Positions 33,624-43,868 of a stretch of 64,000 nucleotides of DNA are shown piece after piece (the stretch's first letter is position 1; every line of letters starts with the position of its first letter). The position numbers were made by a program, and so were the translations under genes. The stretch is taken from the NCBI RefSeq assembly GCF_014839805.1, contig NC_051116.1:2728001-2792000 (forward strand), in the 5' to 3' direction. Source of the DNA: Manduca sexta (Eukaryota; Arthropoda; Insecta; Lepidoptera; Sphingidae). Below the pieces are notes generated by a model that was given only the letters and a program-made list of their open reading frames with translations, searched no databases and was not told the origin of the DNA.

Positions 33624-33635
33624 TATTCTGCGAAA

Positions 33636-33947
33636 ACTATAATAGACCGATATGCATTACCTTAAATAATTATGCAGGCACAAAGCTAACAACACTAATC
33701 CAATTAAGACAATCAATAACACATATAATATTTAGCACAATTAGTTCTAAGAGGATAAGCCGCCTGTATACTATAGAGTCTGTAGACCAACCAGTATGGA
33801 TGTCCCAATAATTATCTAAAGTATTTAGAAAAACACAAGTCCAACATGGCATTGGTATTTTGCGAGATACAATTTAATTTTGGTTAAGCAAGTCCAAGTT
33901 GGTACTTTGCGGCACAATTTAATTCTGGTTAAGTTTTCCATATTTAA
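33636..33947. other. No recognised feature
   Basis: AT-rich, with GTTAAG-type short direct repeats near 33880-33935. Confidence 0.35.
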
Positions 33948-34182
33948 AATTACTCAGTCGCAGCTCGGAGTGAGGAAGTTGGCGGTGTGATACCCCCGTG
34001 CTTCGGAAACGTAAAGCCGTTGGTCCTGCGCCTGATACCTCTCCGGTCATGTCGGGTTGCTGTCTCACCGGACTATGAGAGTGAAGGAACAAAGAGTGTT
34101 TGTATATTGCGCATACACTTGTGCACTATAATATCTCCTGCGTGGCTGATCTCTGTTGAGATTGGTCGCTTTGGCTAAAATA
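33948..34182 (+). repeat. SINE-C copy, head missing
   Basis: Starts in the body at AATTACTCAGTCGCAGCTCG and runs to TGAGATTGGTCGCTTTGGC. Confidence 0.7.
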
Positions 34183-34319
34183 GGGGATTCGTCATATTCA
34201 TTATGCGAGATAGATGAGAAGATTAATACATCTCATTAGCGGTTTCAAGACGCAAAGACGCTTAGAAAAAAATTAGAAATTTTAAAAAGTTTATTGACCA
34301 ACATATTGCATTTATTCGA
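34183..34319. other. No recognised feature
   Basis: AT-rich spacer. Confidence 0.35.
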
Positions 34320-34660
34320 GTGTTTTTTTAACTGACTTCAAAAAAAGAAGAAGGTTTTCAATTCGACTGTTTTTTTATGATTGTTATCTCAGAACTTTTG
34401 ACTGGGTGAACCGATTTTGATTTGATTTGATTCTTTTTTTATTTGAAAGCTGGTACTTCCCGTGTGGTTCCATATAAATTTCACTGTTGTAGGACTCTTG
34501 ACTTCGGAGATACATCAGAAAACTCTTAGGAAAAAAAAGAACTTTTTAACAAATTATGGTGCCTTTAAAAACCACTAAAAACCGAGAAATAATTTAACAT
34601 TACCTATATATTGATTACCAATTTTAGAGTCGGTGGCTAATTAAATAACTCTATAACGAC
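34320..34660 (+). repeat. Rep-7 region
   Basis: The first part has AAGAAGGTTTTCAATTCGAC, ATCTCAGAACTTTTGACTGG and TGAACCGATTTTGAT words, frequent in moth and butterfly non-coding DNA. The second part (34555-34650) matches the fragment at 25175-25285. Confidence 0.5.
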
Positions 34661-34924
34661 ATATTTATGGGTATCTTCAGTTGATATATTTTATCACTTT
34701 TAGACATTACAGGTGCAAATACTTTAAACCGACAGATGCTGAGACATCTTTCTTAATTGCACCACCTTGCGAATTTAAAATTGTAATTGAAGACATAGGT
34801 CACTTGTTCAGCACTCTTAAATTGCGAGGTTGTATTTATAAACCGACTTTAAAAAAAAATGTATCATTAGAATTAATATTTAAATAACATTACAATTATG
34901 TTTATAGAAATTATAAATATAATA
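34661..34924. other. No recognised gene
   Basis: A 68-codon frame at 34681-34887 is unrecognised and AT-rich. Confidence 0.35.
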
Positions 34925-35042
34925 AATTATTTGCTTCATCATCATCAACCTCAGGATGTCACTGCTGAACATGAGTCTTCTTTAAAGATTTCCAGATCGA
35001 CCTATTGGAAGGGACGCGCAACCAGCGACCTGCTGCGACTTA
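34925..35042 (-). repeat. Rep-3 fragment
   Basis: Rep-3 in sense ends GGACATCCTGCGGCTGATGA with more GAT repeats, and contains GGTCGATCTGAAAATCTTTG-like words. This reversed piece keeps CATCATCATCAACCTCAGGA and AAAGATTTCCAGATCGACCT. Confidence 0.6.
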
Positions 35043-35504
35043 TCATTTGCATCAATGTTTTTTTTTTGAAGAAGAAGTGGCCTGCTTTGCTTAGACCTCG
35101 TCCGATTCCCTCGATTTTCTCTAACTCTAGCTGTTTTAAGTATAAACACATACAAAATTAAGCACTGATCGCAAAAAATATTACACATAACAAATACGAA
35201 AAGGAATCTTATTTCCCTTTAATTTTATTCATAGGCAAAATAAACAGTTCTTACTTATCAATAGTCGTTAAATCCACTTCCTTTGTACTGAAACGTGTTT
35301 AAAATTGCATATATATGGTTTTATAGACGCTACGCTTTAATTAACTAACCAATCAGCATTGCACATTGTTATCAGTTATAAATTTATTAGTTTTATTGAG
35401 CCTAAAAACAGGCATAAAATATACAGGTATTTAAGTAATTAAAACTACGGCAAGGTTTTGGATAGTGACAATATACACTTCATCTACTTAAATTGTATAA
35501 ATAA
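35043..35504. other. No recognised gene
   Basis: AT-rich non-coding sequence. Confidence 0.4.
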
Positions 35505-35786
35505 TATGAATGTGGGTTGAAAATTAATGTAGTAAGACCTAGACCTAGTGTCAATCCTTTGAAAACTGATTCCTGCCTAGGGTGCTTCGTGAGATTATTA
35601 AATGAAAAACTTAAGAATTTTAATAGAAAAGATAGTTGGAAGCTAGCACAAGTCTGGGATCCAGTTCTACATTTAATTAAATCGGAATCCAAAAGACCGG
35701 CTGCTAGACTTCAAGACACTGAGCTCATTCTGCGTAGATCGGACTGTCAACAGCTAGAACAATTTATTTGTACAATTGTAAAATGA
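35505..35786 (+). CDS. Uncharacterised open frame, no ATG (tentative exon or chance)
   Basis: The frame is open from a stop at 35502 to TGA at 35784-35786, about 93 codons, with no internal ATG. The encoded sequence has balanced, protein-like composition (for example FVRLLNEKLKNFNRKDSWK and ARLQDTELILRRSDCQQLEQ), unlike the low-complexity frames elsewhere in this AT-rich DNA. I do not recognise a family. It could be the last exon of an unplaced gene, a decayed mobile-element fragment, or chance. An acceptor-like AG is present at 35531-35532, but no donor partner or polyadenylation context supports it strongly. Confidence 0.2.
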   Translation, partial: YECGLKINVVRPRPSVNPLKTDSCLGCFVRLLNEKLKNFNRKDSWKLAQVWDPVLHLIKSESKRPAARLQDTELILRRSDCQQLEQFICTIVK

Positions 35787-36343
35787 AGGTAGATACTGTA
35801 TCTTTGACTTTTTCGTCAACCTATGTACACCTCAGTCCGTCCCGTGACCATGAGATCTGCAAATTCTTCGAAACTTCTAGAAAAATTATGATATAAAAGT
35901 CGCGATAAAATACGAAAAATAATTTTATTAACGTTTATTTTGTTTTTTTGTTTTATTCTGTGAAATAATTCAAGCGAAGAGTTAAAACCTCTTAAATAAT
36001 AAGCTTAGATAATGTTGTAAGAACTTTAACTTATCCACATAAGTTTTAAGTAGACAAACAAAAAAAATATTTTCTTTTATTATCAGATTTTCATAATTAA
36101 TATTTCAAACCAATATTTTCTTTTTTGTTATATAAATTAAGCTCGCAGGGGTAGGAAGAAAAAGCTCTGGCACATAATTGTCCCGGAAACGGAAGCGATC
36201 TTTCTTCGGATGCTTTGGCGAGTCTTTTGAGCCGTTGCGGGGAATTTATGAAGGGGGGTAATTATTTCGATAGTTAGGTTCCTGGAGTGGGGTAGCCTTC
36301 ATGTCCTTACTATTGTCCTCTAAAGTTTATAAATATAGATACA
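35787..36343. other. No gene; Rep-8 fragment
   Basis: Positions 35884-35935 carry the Rep-8 phrase AAAAATTATGATATAAAAGT. The rest is AT-rich. Confidence 0.4.
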
Positions 36344-36345
36344 TA

Positions 36346-36743
36346 CAGGGTCATTTTGACATTGCGTTACTAAATGAAACCACATACTCGTCTTCACCTT
36401 TGCTGACATTGTGCCAAAAATCATCCATTAATAACGAATATTTCCGCCAAAAATCCCGATTTTCGTTTTCTGATTTTTTGATTACTTTGTAGTTAAATGC
36501 GAATATGCGTTAGTGTATTTCTGACTGAAAGTGCGATGTTGCGGCTGCGACGAGTTCTCTTAGAGTAGTAGTAGTGGCTTTAGGGCACGTAAAATTAAAA
36601 TGACTTTTTATTGATATTTATTTTGTACGAAATTTATACTTTTTTATTTTACATCTACACATCAAGTAACTGATTGTAAAGTGTTATTTCCAAATAGATA
36701 GGTATGTTCTTTCATTCAGTAACGCGATGTCAAAATTACCATG
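36346..36743 (+). mobile_element. MITE-1 copy 2 (398 bp)
   Basis: Starts CAGGGTCATTTTGACATTGC and ends with the complement of CATGGTAATTTTGACATCGC. TA sits on both sides (36344-36345, 36744-36745). Length is within 1 bp of copy 1 at 19411, in the opposite orientation, and the interiors correspond along the whole length with scattered differences. Confidence 0.8.
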
Positions 36744-36815
36744 TATAATACCTAACTGTACATAATATATCATAAAGACAGGTAAATATAACTGTATTTT
36801 TATACTACTTAAAAA

Positions 36816-37118
36816 GCGGCGATAGCATAGTTGGGAGTGGAACGGACTGCCGAGACGAATGTCCGCAGGTTCAAAACCCAAGGGCACACACCTCTGACTT
36901 TTCTAAAGTTATACGAGTATTCTTTGTGAATTATTAATTGCTTTAACGATGAAAGAAAATATCGTAAGGACACCTGAGAAATCCATGAAAATTTTTGAGG
37001 TATGTAAATTCTGCCAACCGCACTAGGCCAGCGTGGTGGACTAAGGCCTAAACCCTCTCAGTAGTAGAAGAGGCCTTTGCCCAGTAGTGGGACAGTACAT
37101 TGTGCTGATATTATTATA
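36816..37118 (+). repeat. SINE-A copy, full length with small deletions
   Basis: Head GCGGCGATAGCATAGTTGGG through to TGCTGATATTATTATA. The GTGAGGAAACCTGC region is shortened. Confidence 0.8.
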
Positions 37119-37194
37119 AGTTATTCATCTCATAATAAGCCTACTGAATAGCCCAATGTAAATAATTGGAATTTTAAAGGGGAGCGATCAATTC
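37119..37194. other. No recognised feature
   Basis: Short spacer. Confidence 0.35.
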
Positions 37195-37352
37195 TCTGTA
37201 TTTTCAAAGTTTCTTATTATTGTCAGTAAATAATCAAGTCACTTACAGTCAGGCGAGCTACTTGCTCGTCCCTGTCCTTTCAAAGTTTCATTTATTATTG
37301 CTCGTGAATTATCAAGTAAGACCTTCAGACGAGCTGCTGTCTCGTCTTATTC
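37195..37352 (+). repeat. Two-copy direct repeat, about 78 bp
   Basis: Copy 1 (about 37197-37274) and copy 2 (about 37279-37352) share TTCAAAGTTTC, TTATTATTG, AATTATCAAGT, CAGACGAGCT and CTCGTC words in the same order; they are diverged. Each ends in a small hairpin of the GACGAG/CTCGTC type. Confidence 0.55.
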
Positions 37353-37554
37353 AGATGTATAAACCAAAGAGACACGTCAGTCTATAATTATGTAGCAAAT
37401 TGTACAAAGCAAAATCGAATCTATAGTCGTAGATGAGAAACACTGTCTGTAATTATAGATTACATTGGTCTGTAATTTAGCACGAGACAGACTTTGTTCT
37501 TTAGTTTATTTGGCCTTTTCTGTCTTGTAGAATTTGTGATTTTTTTTTTGTTTT
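37353..37554. other. No recognised feature
   Basis: AT-rich spacer containing CTATAATTATG-type words. Confidence 0.35.
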
Positions 37555-37790
37555 TTTATACGTGCATAGCAAAGTAAGACAGCTGCATGGTAAGTAGAGT
37601 TAGGTCGAATAGAATGTCTGCTGACGAGAGATGATTACCCCTCGACAATTGCTATAATTATGCCGGCCTGTTGAGACCGGATATACACAGGCTGATCTCG
37701 GAATGCGATATATTTAAGTGAACCACTATGGTGGGTTTTAACCTCGTGTACGGTGGTCGCTATCTGGGCGGATATAAAATATATACTAAT
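37555..37790 (-). repeat. Rep-1 copy, near full length
   Basis: Reversed, from the T-rich tail side to ATATAAAATATATACTAA at about 37770-37788. Confidence 0.7.
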
Positions 37791-37794
37791 AATG

Positions 37795-38020
37795 TTGGTG
37801 GGTCTCTGTGATGCGAAGGCCGTCTGGTTAGGTACCAAAGTCTATTTCTAACGCAGAAGTGTTTGCATTATCGTTTTTGTTTTAAAGGATATTATAGCCA
37901 GTGTAATTACTAGGCATTATGAAACTTAACATCACATGTCTTAGTGTCGAGCACAGTAGAGTTGCATGCAGTATGTAATTCAAAGTTCTGTATGGTATTC
38001 CTACTGGGAATAAGGCGTGA
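37795..38020 (+). repeat. Rep-2 copy, degenerate
   Basis: Recognisable by GGTTAGGTACC, AAGGATATTATAGCCAGTGT, TAATTACTAGGCATTATG and TTAACATCACATGTCTTAG; the start and end are worn. It abuts the Rep-1 copy to its left. Confidence 0.6.
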
Positions 38021-38799
38021 TACTACGTAATATCTGGAAAGTAAAAAAGTTGCTTAGAGGGCGCTACTTTACTTTTTAAAGTTATAGATATCTTACTAAT
38101 ATTTGTGAAAATGTATGGATGTTTGTTAGCAGTAAAGACATTAACAGCTGAACGGATTTAGATGAAATTTGGCACACCTAGAGATCATACCCTGGATTAA
38201 CAAATAGGCAACTTTTTAACCCGATAACTTGGTCCCTTGGGACATAATAGATATTTAAATCTGATATTAAAATAGATGGCGCTGATGTCGTACAACTTGT
38301 GCTATAAATCGCTACAGTGTTTTATAGCTTTCTGCTACGGGAAAGGTTATTCATTCGATCGAAACCGCGAGCAGCACCTAGTAAAAATATGTGTAGACTT
38401 TGAAAATTATTCGTATTTCACGTTTACAGTCAACAAAAAAAGAATTCTTCAACTTAAACACGCCTTAACACTCCTGCCAACTCCCCTACATAACCCTAAA
38501 AATCCACAAAGCCTACCATAGCCTACCCTTTACAATTTCAAGTTTGACAGGCGTCATACTTACCACCCTAGTCGTGCTAGTGCTGGCAAATTAAGCTATT
38601 CTTAGCGCAGATAATACTATGCAAGCGCTCGGGTACATAAAGTGATTGTCATAGAGTAGAGAGTTGGATCTTAAAGAAGAGTGCCATGAGTGGGAATTTC
38701 AGAGATTTTTGGATGTTTATTAAAAGTAAAGAGAGACCATATTTCATTATTTATATTTGGCTAAATGAGATGGATTCGTACGTTACATTTTTATTTATG
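38021..38799. other. No gene; one LINE-tail-like relic
   Basis: Positions about 38090-38235 show TTAACAGCTGAACGGATTTA and GATGAAATTTGGCACACCTA, a typical insect LINE-tail phrase. The rest, including an 81-codon frame at 38276-38521, has no recognisable gene feature. Confidence 0.4.
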
Positions 38800-39088
38800 A
38801 CTAGTTAAACCGACAGACGTTGTCCCGTCTTAACTATGAATTTGCAGCGCGCATTCTGTCGATCGCTGACAGTTATTTCAAACCACCGGCAGCTATGTAA
38901 AATTAATATTGTTAAATTTTCTTAAATTTTCTAATATTCCGCGTAATTTTTTTAATTTTTTCTTTCATTAGAACCTTCTCCTGACAATAACAAACACAAC
39001 AAAAAAAATTGTGAAATCAGTCCAGCCGTTCACGCGTGATGGCGTGACCAAGGGAAATAGGGATTAATTTTTATATATAGATAGATTT
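38800..39088 (+). repeat. Rep-4 copy, full length
   Basis: From CAGACGTTGTCCCGTCTTAA to TTTTATATATAGATAGATT; the cleanest local copy together with that at 59456. Confidence 0.8.
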
Positions 39089-39431
39089 GGATAATTTTGA
39101 TTTCCTCTTTTACGTTTGTCCAACGTTTTCAAATTGGTTGAAATTTTAATGATGATAGACCATATTATGCTGGATTAATACAAAATTACAACTTTTTATT
39201 TGGAAATACACATACTTTTTAACATTAATATTTGATATAACCTCCATTTATTAAGTAATCTTGTTTGTCTTGCCAAAAGTGCAACTATGTTCGCCTATAT
39301 GATTAGAGCATTCCAAAGACGCCAATAACTTTTCTAGATAAACAGATAACTTTAGCACCTGTCAGTTTCATAGAAGTAGAGTCTTTATGGGTAGCAAGTT
39401 GACAACGACGCAACGTCTTACATACATACAT
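39089..39431. other. No recognised feature
   Basis: AT-rich non-coding sequence. Confidence 0.4.
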
Positions 39432-39645
39432 AACATCACGCATTTATCCCCGAAGGGGTATGCAGAGGCGCAACTAGGGCACCCACTTTTCGCCAAGTAT
39501 GTTCCCTCCCATGATGTGATAGGGGGCGAGCCTATCGCCATATCGGGCACAAATTCCAGACTCGGGGCTGATACTGAGCAGAAAAACCCAAATATCACTT
39601 TGCCCGACCAGGGATTCGAACCCAGGACCTCAGAGCGCTATTGTA
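39432..39645 (-). repeat. SINE-B copy, head truncated
   Basis: Reversed, well preserved to the B-box complement and the CCTCAGAGCGCT block, then joined almost directly to SINE-A. Confidence 0.8.
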
Positions 39646-39664
39646 ATAATACGCAACGTCTTAT

Positions 39665-40034
39665 TATAATAATATCAGCCCTGTGTATACTGTTCCACTG
39701 TTGGGCTCCTCTACTACTGAAAGTGATTAGGTCTTAGTTCACCACGCTGGCCTAGTGTGTATTGGCAGAGTTCATACACACTCATGGTTATGGGCTCCTT
39801 TTTCCGCACTTAGCCCGTAAAAAAGTCGGGCCATTGTGCGTGCATACACACTCATATTATTATAGAAAACTTCTTAAAAATGCAGGTTTCCTCACGATGT
39901 TTTCCTTCACCGTTAAAGCAAGTGATAATCATAAAGAATATACACATAATTTTAGAATGTGTGTGTCTTTGGAATTTGAACCTTCGGACATTCGTCGTAA
40001 GACTCCGTTCGACTCCCAACTAGGCTGTCGCCGT
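39665..40034 (-). repeat. SINE-A copy interrupted by a 57-bp insertion
   Basis: Reversed copy. Inside it CATACACACTCAT occurs twice (39773-39785 and 39843-39855). The 57 bp between (39786-39842) are foreign to SINE-A and contain GCCCG and CGGGC words able to form a hairpin. The direct repeats look like a 13-bp target duplication. Confidence 0.8.
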
Positions 40035-40465
40035 TTACGCTTTATAAACATTTTTGATTTTTGTCTCTCAGCGACAGCATCTTGATATCCACAATTCTTC
40101 CTTAAATTATTCCTTACATACATACAAACGTATGAATTCTATGTAAACGCGCCCTCTCAAACAAAACGGAAGTTCCGGTACAGACTGAGGCCACTAAGAG
40201 ATACCCTTGTAACATTGCTACCAACCCCCGCAGAGGGGTGGCGTTAGGGTTGCCACAACATTTACTACTGAAATAGTTTTAACTTAATTTTTGTGTGAAG
40301 TATGTTTTCTTCTCTAAAACAATATTTATTGCATACTGCAAACATACTTTTTCCTAACAGCGGAAATAGATATTGTCTTGATACCAAAAGGACCTACGGA
40401 CGTGAGGAAATTACTGCGTCGTTGATAATGACCGCATCTAGAGATTTTTTGCTTCTAACACCAAT
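40035..40465. other. No recognised gene
   Basis: Includes an 83-codon frame that runs into the next SINE-A; not credible. Confidence 0.4.
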
Positions 40466-40628
40466 AATAATATCGATCCTGTATTATATAGTATATTATA
40501 TATCCTGTAGTATATTATATACTGTCCCACTGCCTTCCACAGGCCTCTGCTGAGGGTGCGTAAGACCACCACGCAGGCCTAGTACGGGAAGACTTCAAAC
40601 ACCCTCGAAATTTTTAAGGAGAACTTTA
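40466..40628 (-). repeat. SINE-A 3' fragment with internal AT duplication
   Basis: Reversed. Near its left end TGTATTATATAGTATATTAT is repeated with changes as TGTAGTATATTATATACTG, likely slippage within the tail region. Confidence 0.65.
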
Positions 40629-40787
40629 TTATTATTATTTGTTATCAGATAGGCAGTTTAACTGATACGCCCGTATCCTGCAATTCTCGATATCGGTTTT
40701 ACTTTCCAGCAAAATACTTGTCAAGTTTGTTGATAAACCCGATCACTTTTTCTGCTACAACCACATCCCGGATATTCTCTCAGACAT
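40629..40787. other. No recognised feature
   Basis: Spacer that precedes the target duplication of the next SINE-A. Confidence 0.35.
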
Positions 40788-40799
40788 ATCCCCACAATG

Positions 40800-41127
40800 C
40801 GGCGATAGCCTAGTTGGCTATGGAACGGACTGCCGAGACGAATGTCCGCAGGTTCAAATCCCAAGGGCACACACCTCTGACTTTTCTAAAATCATGTGTG
40901 TATTCTCTGTGAATTTATCGTTTGCTTTAACGGTGAAGGAAAATATCGTGAAGAAACCTGCACATCTGAGAAGTTCTCTAGAGGAATTTCGAAGGTGTGT
41001 GAAGTCTACCAATCCGCACTAGGCCAGCGTGGTAGACTAAGGCCTAATCCCTCTCAGTAGTAGAGGAGACCCGTGCTCAGCAGTGGGCAAGTATATAGTA
41101 CAGGGCTGATATTATTATTATATTATT
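40800..41127 (+). repeat. SINE-A copy, full length, with 12-bp target duplication
   Basis: ATCCCCACAATG at 40788-40799 recurs at 41128-41139. Between them is a nearly consensus SINE-A from GGCGATAGCCTAGTTGG to the ATT tail. Confidence 0.93.
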
Positions 41128-41136
41128 ATCCCCACA

Positions 41137-41295
41137 ATGTTTGAGATGAATATCCGCACGTCCAAAACCCAAGTCACGCACCTGACTTTCCTAAATTATG
41201 CAAATTTGTGCTTGCTGTAACGGTTAAGGAAAATAATGAAAATATTAATTCAAAACTACACCCCTGCCAGCCCTGCAGTATTTAGCGTGGTGTTT
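41137..41295 (+). repeat. Older SINE-A relic
   Basis: Starts TGAGATGAATATCCGCACGT, then CACGCACCTGACTTTCCTAA, GCTTGCTGTAACGGTTAAGG and AGCGTGGTG. It is much more decayed than the copy at 40800 that lies directly against it. Confidence 0.55.
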
Positions 41296-41526
41296 GAATA
41301 AGTTTGCTAAGTCTATATACCGGTGTAGGAATTTTTGTACCTTCGCTATAACGTCTGGGAATAACATACGTACATAATTTTAAATGGCTTAGTTGCATTT
41401 TTTTCTTAAACTGTTTCTTTTAATGTAGGCTGGAGTAAAGGCAATGTGATTAAAATTAGCTACTTTTATAGAAATGAAACAAATTGCGTTTGTTATGGGT
41501 GAAATTTTTTAAATAATACAGGTACG
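41296..41526. other. No recognised feature
   Basis: AT-rich spacer. Confidence 0.35.
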
Positions 41527-41815
41527 CCTTTTACGAAGGGGTAGGCAGAGACCCAACTAATAAGCATACTTATCGCTTCCGAAGAGGTAGACACAGGCCA
41601 TGTCTATTCATGTGATAGAAGATAAGACTATTATCATAGAGGATACGAGTTTCGGGTTCTGGAGATAAGTAAAGTACTGGAAGATATTATGTTCTTGAAG
41701 GTAAGTCTACCGCCATATCGTACCAATTCCAGACTCCAGACACCCAAAAAACCCAATTTCAACCGACCCAGGATTCGCAACTAACCCCCACAATCCTACC
41801 ACGTCATCCAGACTT
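41527..41815 (-). repeat. SINE-B relic
   Basis: Reversed and decayed: GAAGGGGTAGGCAGAGACCC, CGCCATATCGTACCAATTCC and GACCCAGGATTCGCAACTA remain. A second GAAGAGGTAGACACAGGCC suggests a local duplication of the 3' end. Confidence 0.5.
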
Positions 41816-42119
41816 AACATAACAACAAAGCAAAGTTTGAAAACAAAAGCAAACAATCAAAAATGTTTCGCAACTGTAAAGCAGCATCAAAAGAGTAAAT
41901 AAGGAAGACAAACAGTGGAATGGTTGTATGTCACAGTAAATTCTGTAACGGCGGCTAACATGGGACGGCTCTCTCTTTAGGAGCTTCTTAGGATGGTACG
42001 GGAAGGTATTGCATCAAGCCTTTAATTTAAAAGAGACTCTGGGGCCGATTAAGTTGTACGTAAACAGATTTTATTATTATTCTTCCCCCGTAGCAAGAGT
42101 AAGTAAAGTTTGTAGTCAA
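41816..42119. other. No recognised feature
   Basis: Non-coding spacer. Confidence 0.35.
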
Positions 42120-42360
42120 AGAGTTATTTGCTGGTGGTAGGATGTATTTTATATCCGCCCGGATAGCGAATACCGAATACAAGGTGTTAAAACCCGCCAT
42201 AGTGGCCCTCGTAAGTGTGACGCATTCCGGGATCAGTCTGTATATATCTGTTTTTAAAAAGCCGTCGACCGCCGTTGTAATCATCTCTCGTTAGTCCACA
42301 ATCCATTGGACCCCACTTCACTTACCATCAGATGTAATGGGGTTACATTGCATTAATTAT
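42120..42360 (+). repeat. Rep-1 copy, near full length
   Basis: From TTTGCTGGTGGTAGGATGTA to CACTTACCATCAGATGTAAT. A worn Rep-2-like phrase follows at 42365-42450 (CTATGTCTTAGAGCGAG, ACTTTGTAATTGAAAG). Confidence 0.75.
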
Positions 42361-42999
42361 TGGACATATGCAACTAACGTTCTATGTCTTAGAGCGAGAA
42401 GTGCAATAAAGTGTACAGTACTTTGTAATTGAAAGTTCGGCTGGACTTACTAATGGTAACAATTAGTTATGTTACTTACCATTAGGTCATTAAATTGTTT
42501 ATTTCGTCATTCATTAACAAAAAAATTGGCATGAACATCAACCTGCCAGCATTATTTAAACATGTGGTATCAACTCTAAAACTATTCAAGCAAACTCGAC
42601 AGATTTTGCTCCCGTGAGTCCCCAAATATCTCGGGTATTCGAGATTAAATAATAGGAAAATCCTTGCCAAGTTGAAATTCCAAAGCTTCATGCCAAGTGG
42701 GGTTCCAGACATAATTAATTTGGAAATTCGCTCCGAACAAAATTAACCTATACGTTTTATTGTGAAGCTAATTAAAAATACGATTTAATTCAATTAGTTT
42801 GTGCGGAATTATTTCTGTAAAGTAATTTAATTACGGTTTATGAAATGATAATATTTGAACTAATATAATTTCATTCATGATGACGCGCCCCGCCACTTTT
42901 TGCGCGGGGGTGTTGCTAGGTGTCGCGGGGGAAGGGGGACCTATTCTAGCACTTTCTCCTACGCTATCCATTGTAGTGTGCGTGTTAACTCATACTACT
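42361..42999. other. No gene; short GC-rich patch
   Basis: Positions 42882-42960 contain GCGCCCCGCCACTTTTTGCG and GTCGCGGGGGAAGGGGGACC. Nothing identifies them as a gene. Confidence 0.35.
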
Positions 43000-43175
43000 T
43001 AGCGTACTGGCAAGCGCAGCGTCGGACGTCCACCCACGAGGTGGACAGATGACTTAATAAAACTCGCAGGAGGTCGCTGAATTCTAGCCTTACAATAGGT
43101 CGATCTGAAAATCTTTGCGGGAGGCCCATGTTCAGCAGTGGACATCCTGCGGCTGATGATGATGATGACTTAGCA
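43000..43175 (+). repeat. Rep-3 copy, 3' end
   Basis: Sense copy: TGGCAAGCGCAGCGTCGGAC, CCACCCACGAGGTGGACAGA, CTCGCAGGAGGTCGCTG, GGTCGATCTGAAAATCTTTG and GTGGACATCCTGCGGCTGAT with a GAT tail. The tail suggests a LINE 3' end. Confidence 0.7.
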
Positions 43176-43307
43176 CACTGTATGTGATTATTGAAAGTAG
43201 TAGGGCGCGTCTTCGTGGATGAAATATTTAGTATTTGAATTACATACCGAATCTTTAGCCTTATTTGTTCGAATAAACCAGCTCAAGGGGGATGGTAGTA
43301 TGTGATC
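43176..43307. other. No recognised feature
   Basis: Spacer up to the LINE target duplication. Confidence 0.35.
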
Positions 43308-43316
43308 GTAACTTTA

Positions 43317-43868
43317 ATTCCGCCCTGTGGAATGGGGGCGTTTGGAGAATTCCACCACGCTATCCCCTGCCTGTCGTAAGAGGCGACTAATAGGGGCCAC
43401 GAAGGGGGTCGTCGGCGGGCAGCAGGGGGCTGTCCGCCCTAGTGCATTTTGTGCATGTTTGCACATCTTTCGGTTGACCCCCGGGATGGACGGTAGTGTG
43501 TTGTTGGCCTCATGCTGCCGTAGACGCCGAGGGCATCCTTCGGTGCGCGGGGGCTTCTGAGCCCCCCACCCATAGGAGACAGGCCGCAAGGCGGCACCGC
43601 GGACACTTCAACGTCAGAGGAAGCTCGCAGCCGTCTCAAATGCGCCGAAGAAGGCCACCGCGGAGTTTTAGCTGGTAGGCCGTGCATAGGTTAAGTTGTA
43701 TATAGGGTTAGGGACTCGGCCCGGCGGTCGCCGAAGGTCACCATCAAATCCGGGCGGCTCAACGCCGGGCCGTAAGGCACGGTTACCCCAGCATAACCGC
43801 TCAGTCGCCCCCCACGAAGGCTGGGCGGTAGTAATAAGGCATTTTCTCCGTGAAAGCAAAAAAAAATG
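43317..43868 (+). mobile_element. 5'-truncated non-LTR retrotransposon 3' end (R1/I-like, tentative)
   Basis: A GC-rich block in AT-rich DNA, flanked by GTAACTTTA at 43308-43316 and 43869-43877 (target duplication) and ending in a poly(A) run at about 43858-43866. It contains CCACGCTATCCCCTGCCTGT and CGTAAGAGGCGACTAATAGG, phrases I associate with the 3' regions of insect LINEs. No reverse transcriptase is left, so mobility would have relied on an intact relative. Short frames on both strands across it are by-products of composition. Confidence 0.75.

Noticed and set aside
43314..43687. Antiparallel frames of 60-91 codons in the GC-rich block
   Set aside because: They lie in the LINE 3' end, where high GC content removes stops on both strands.
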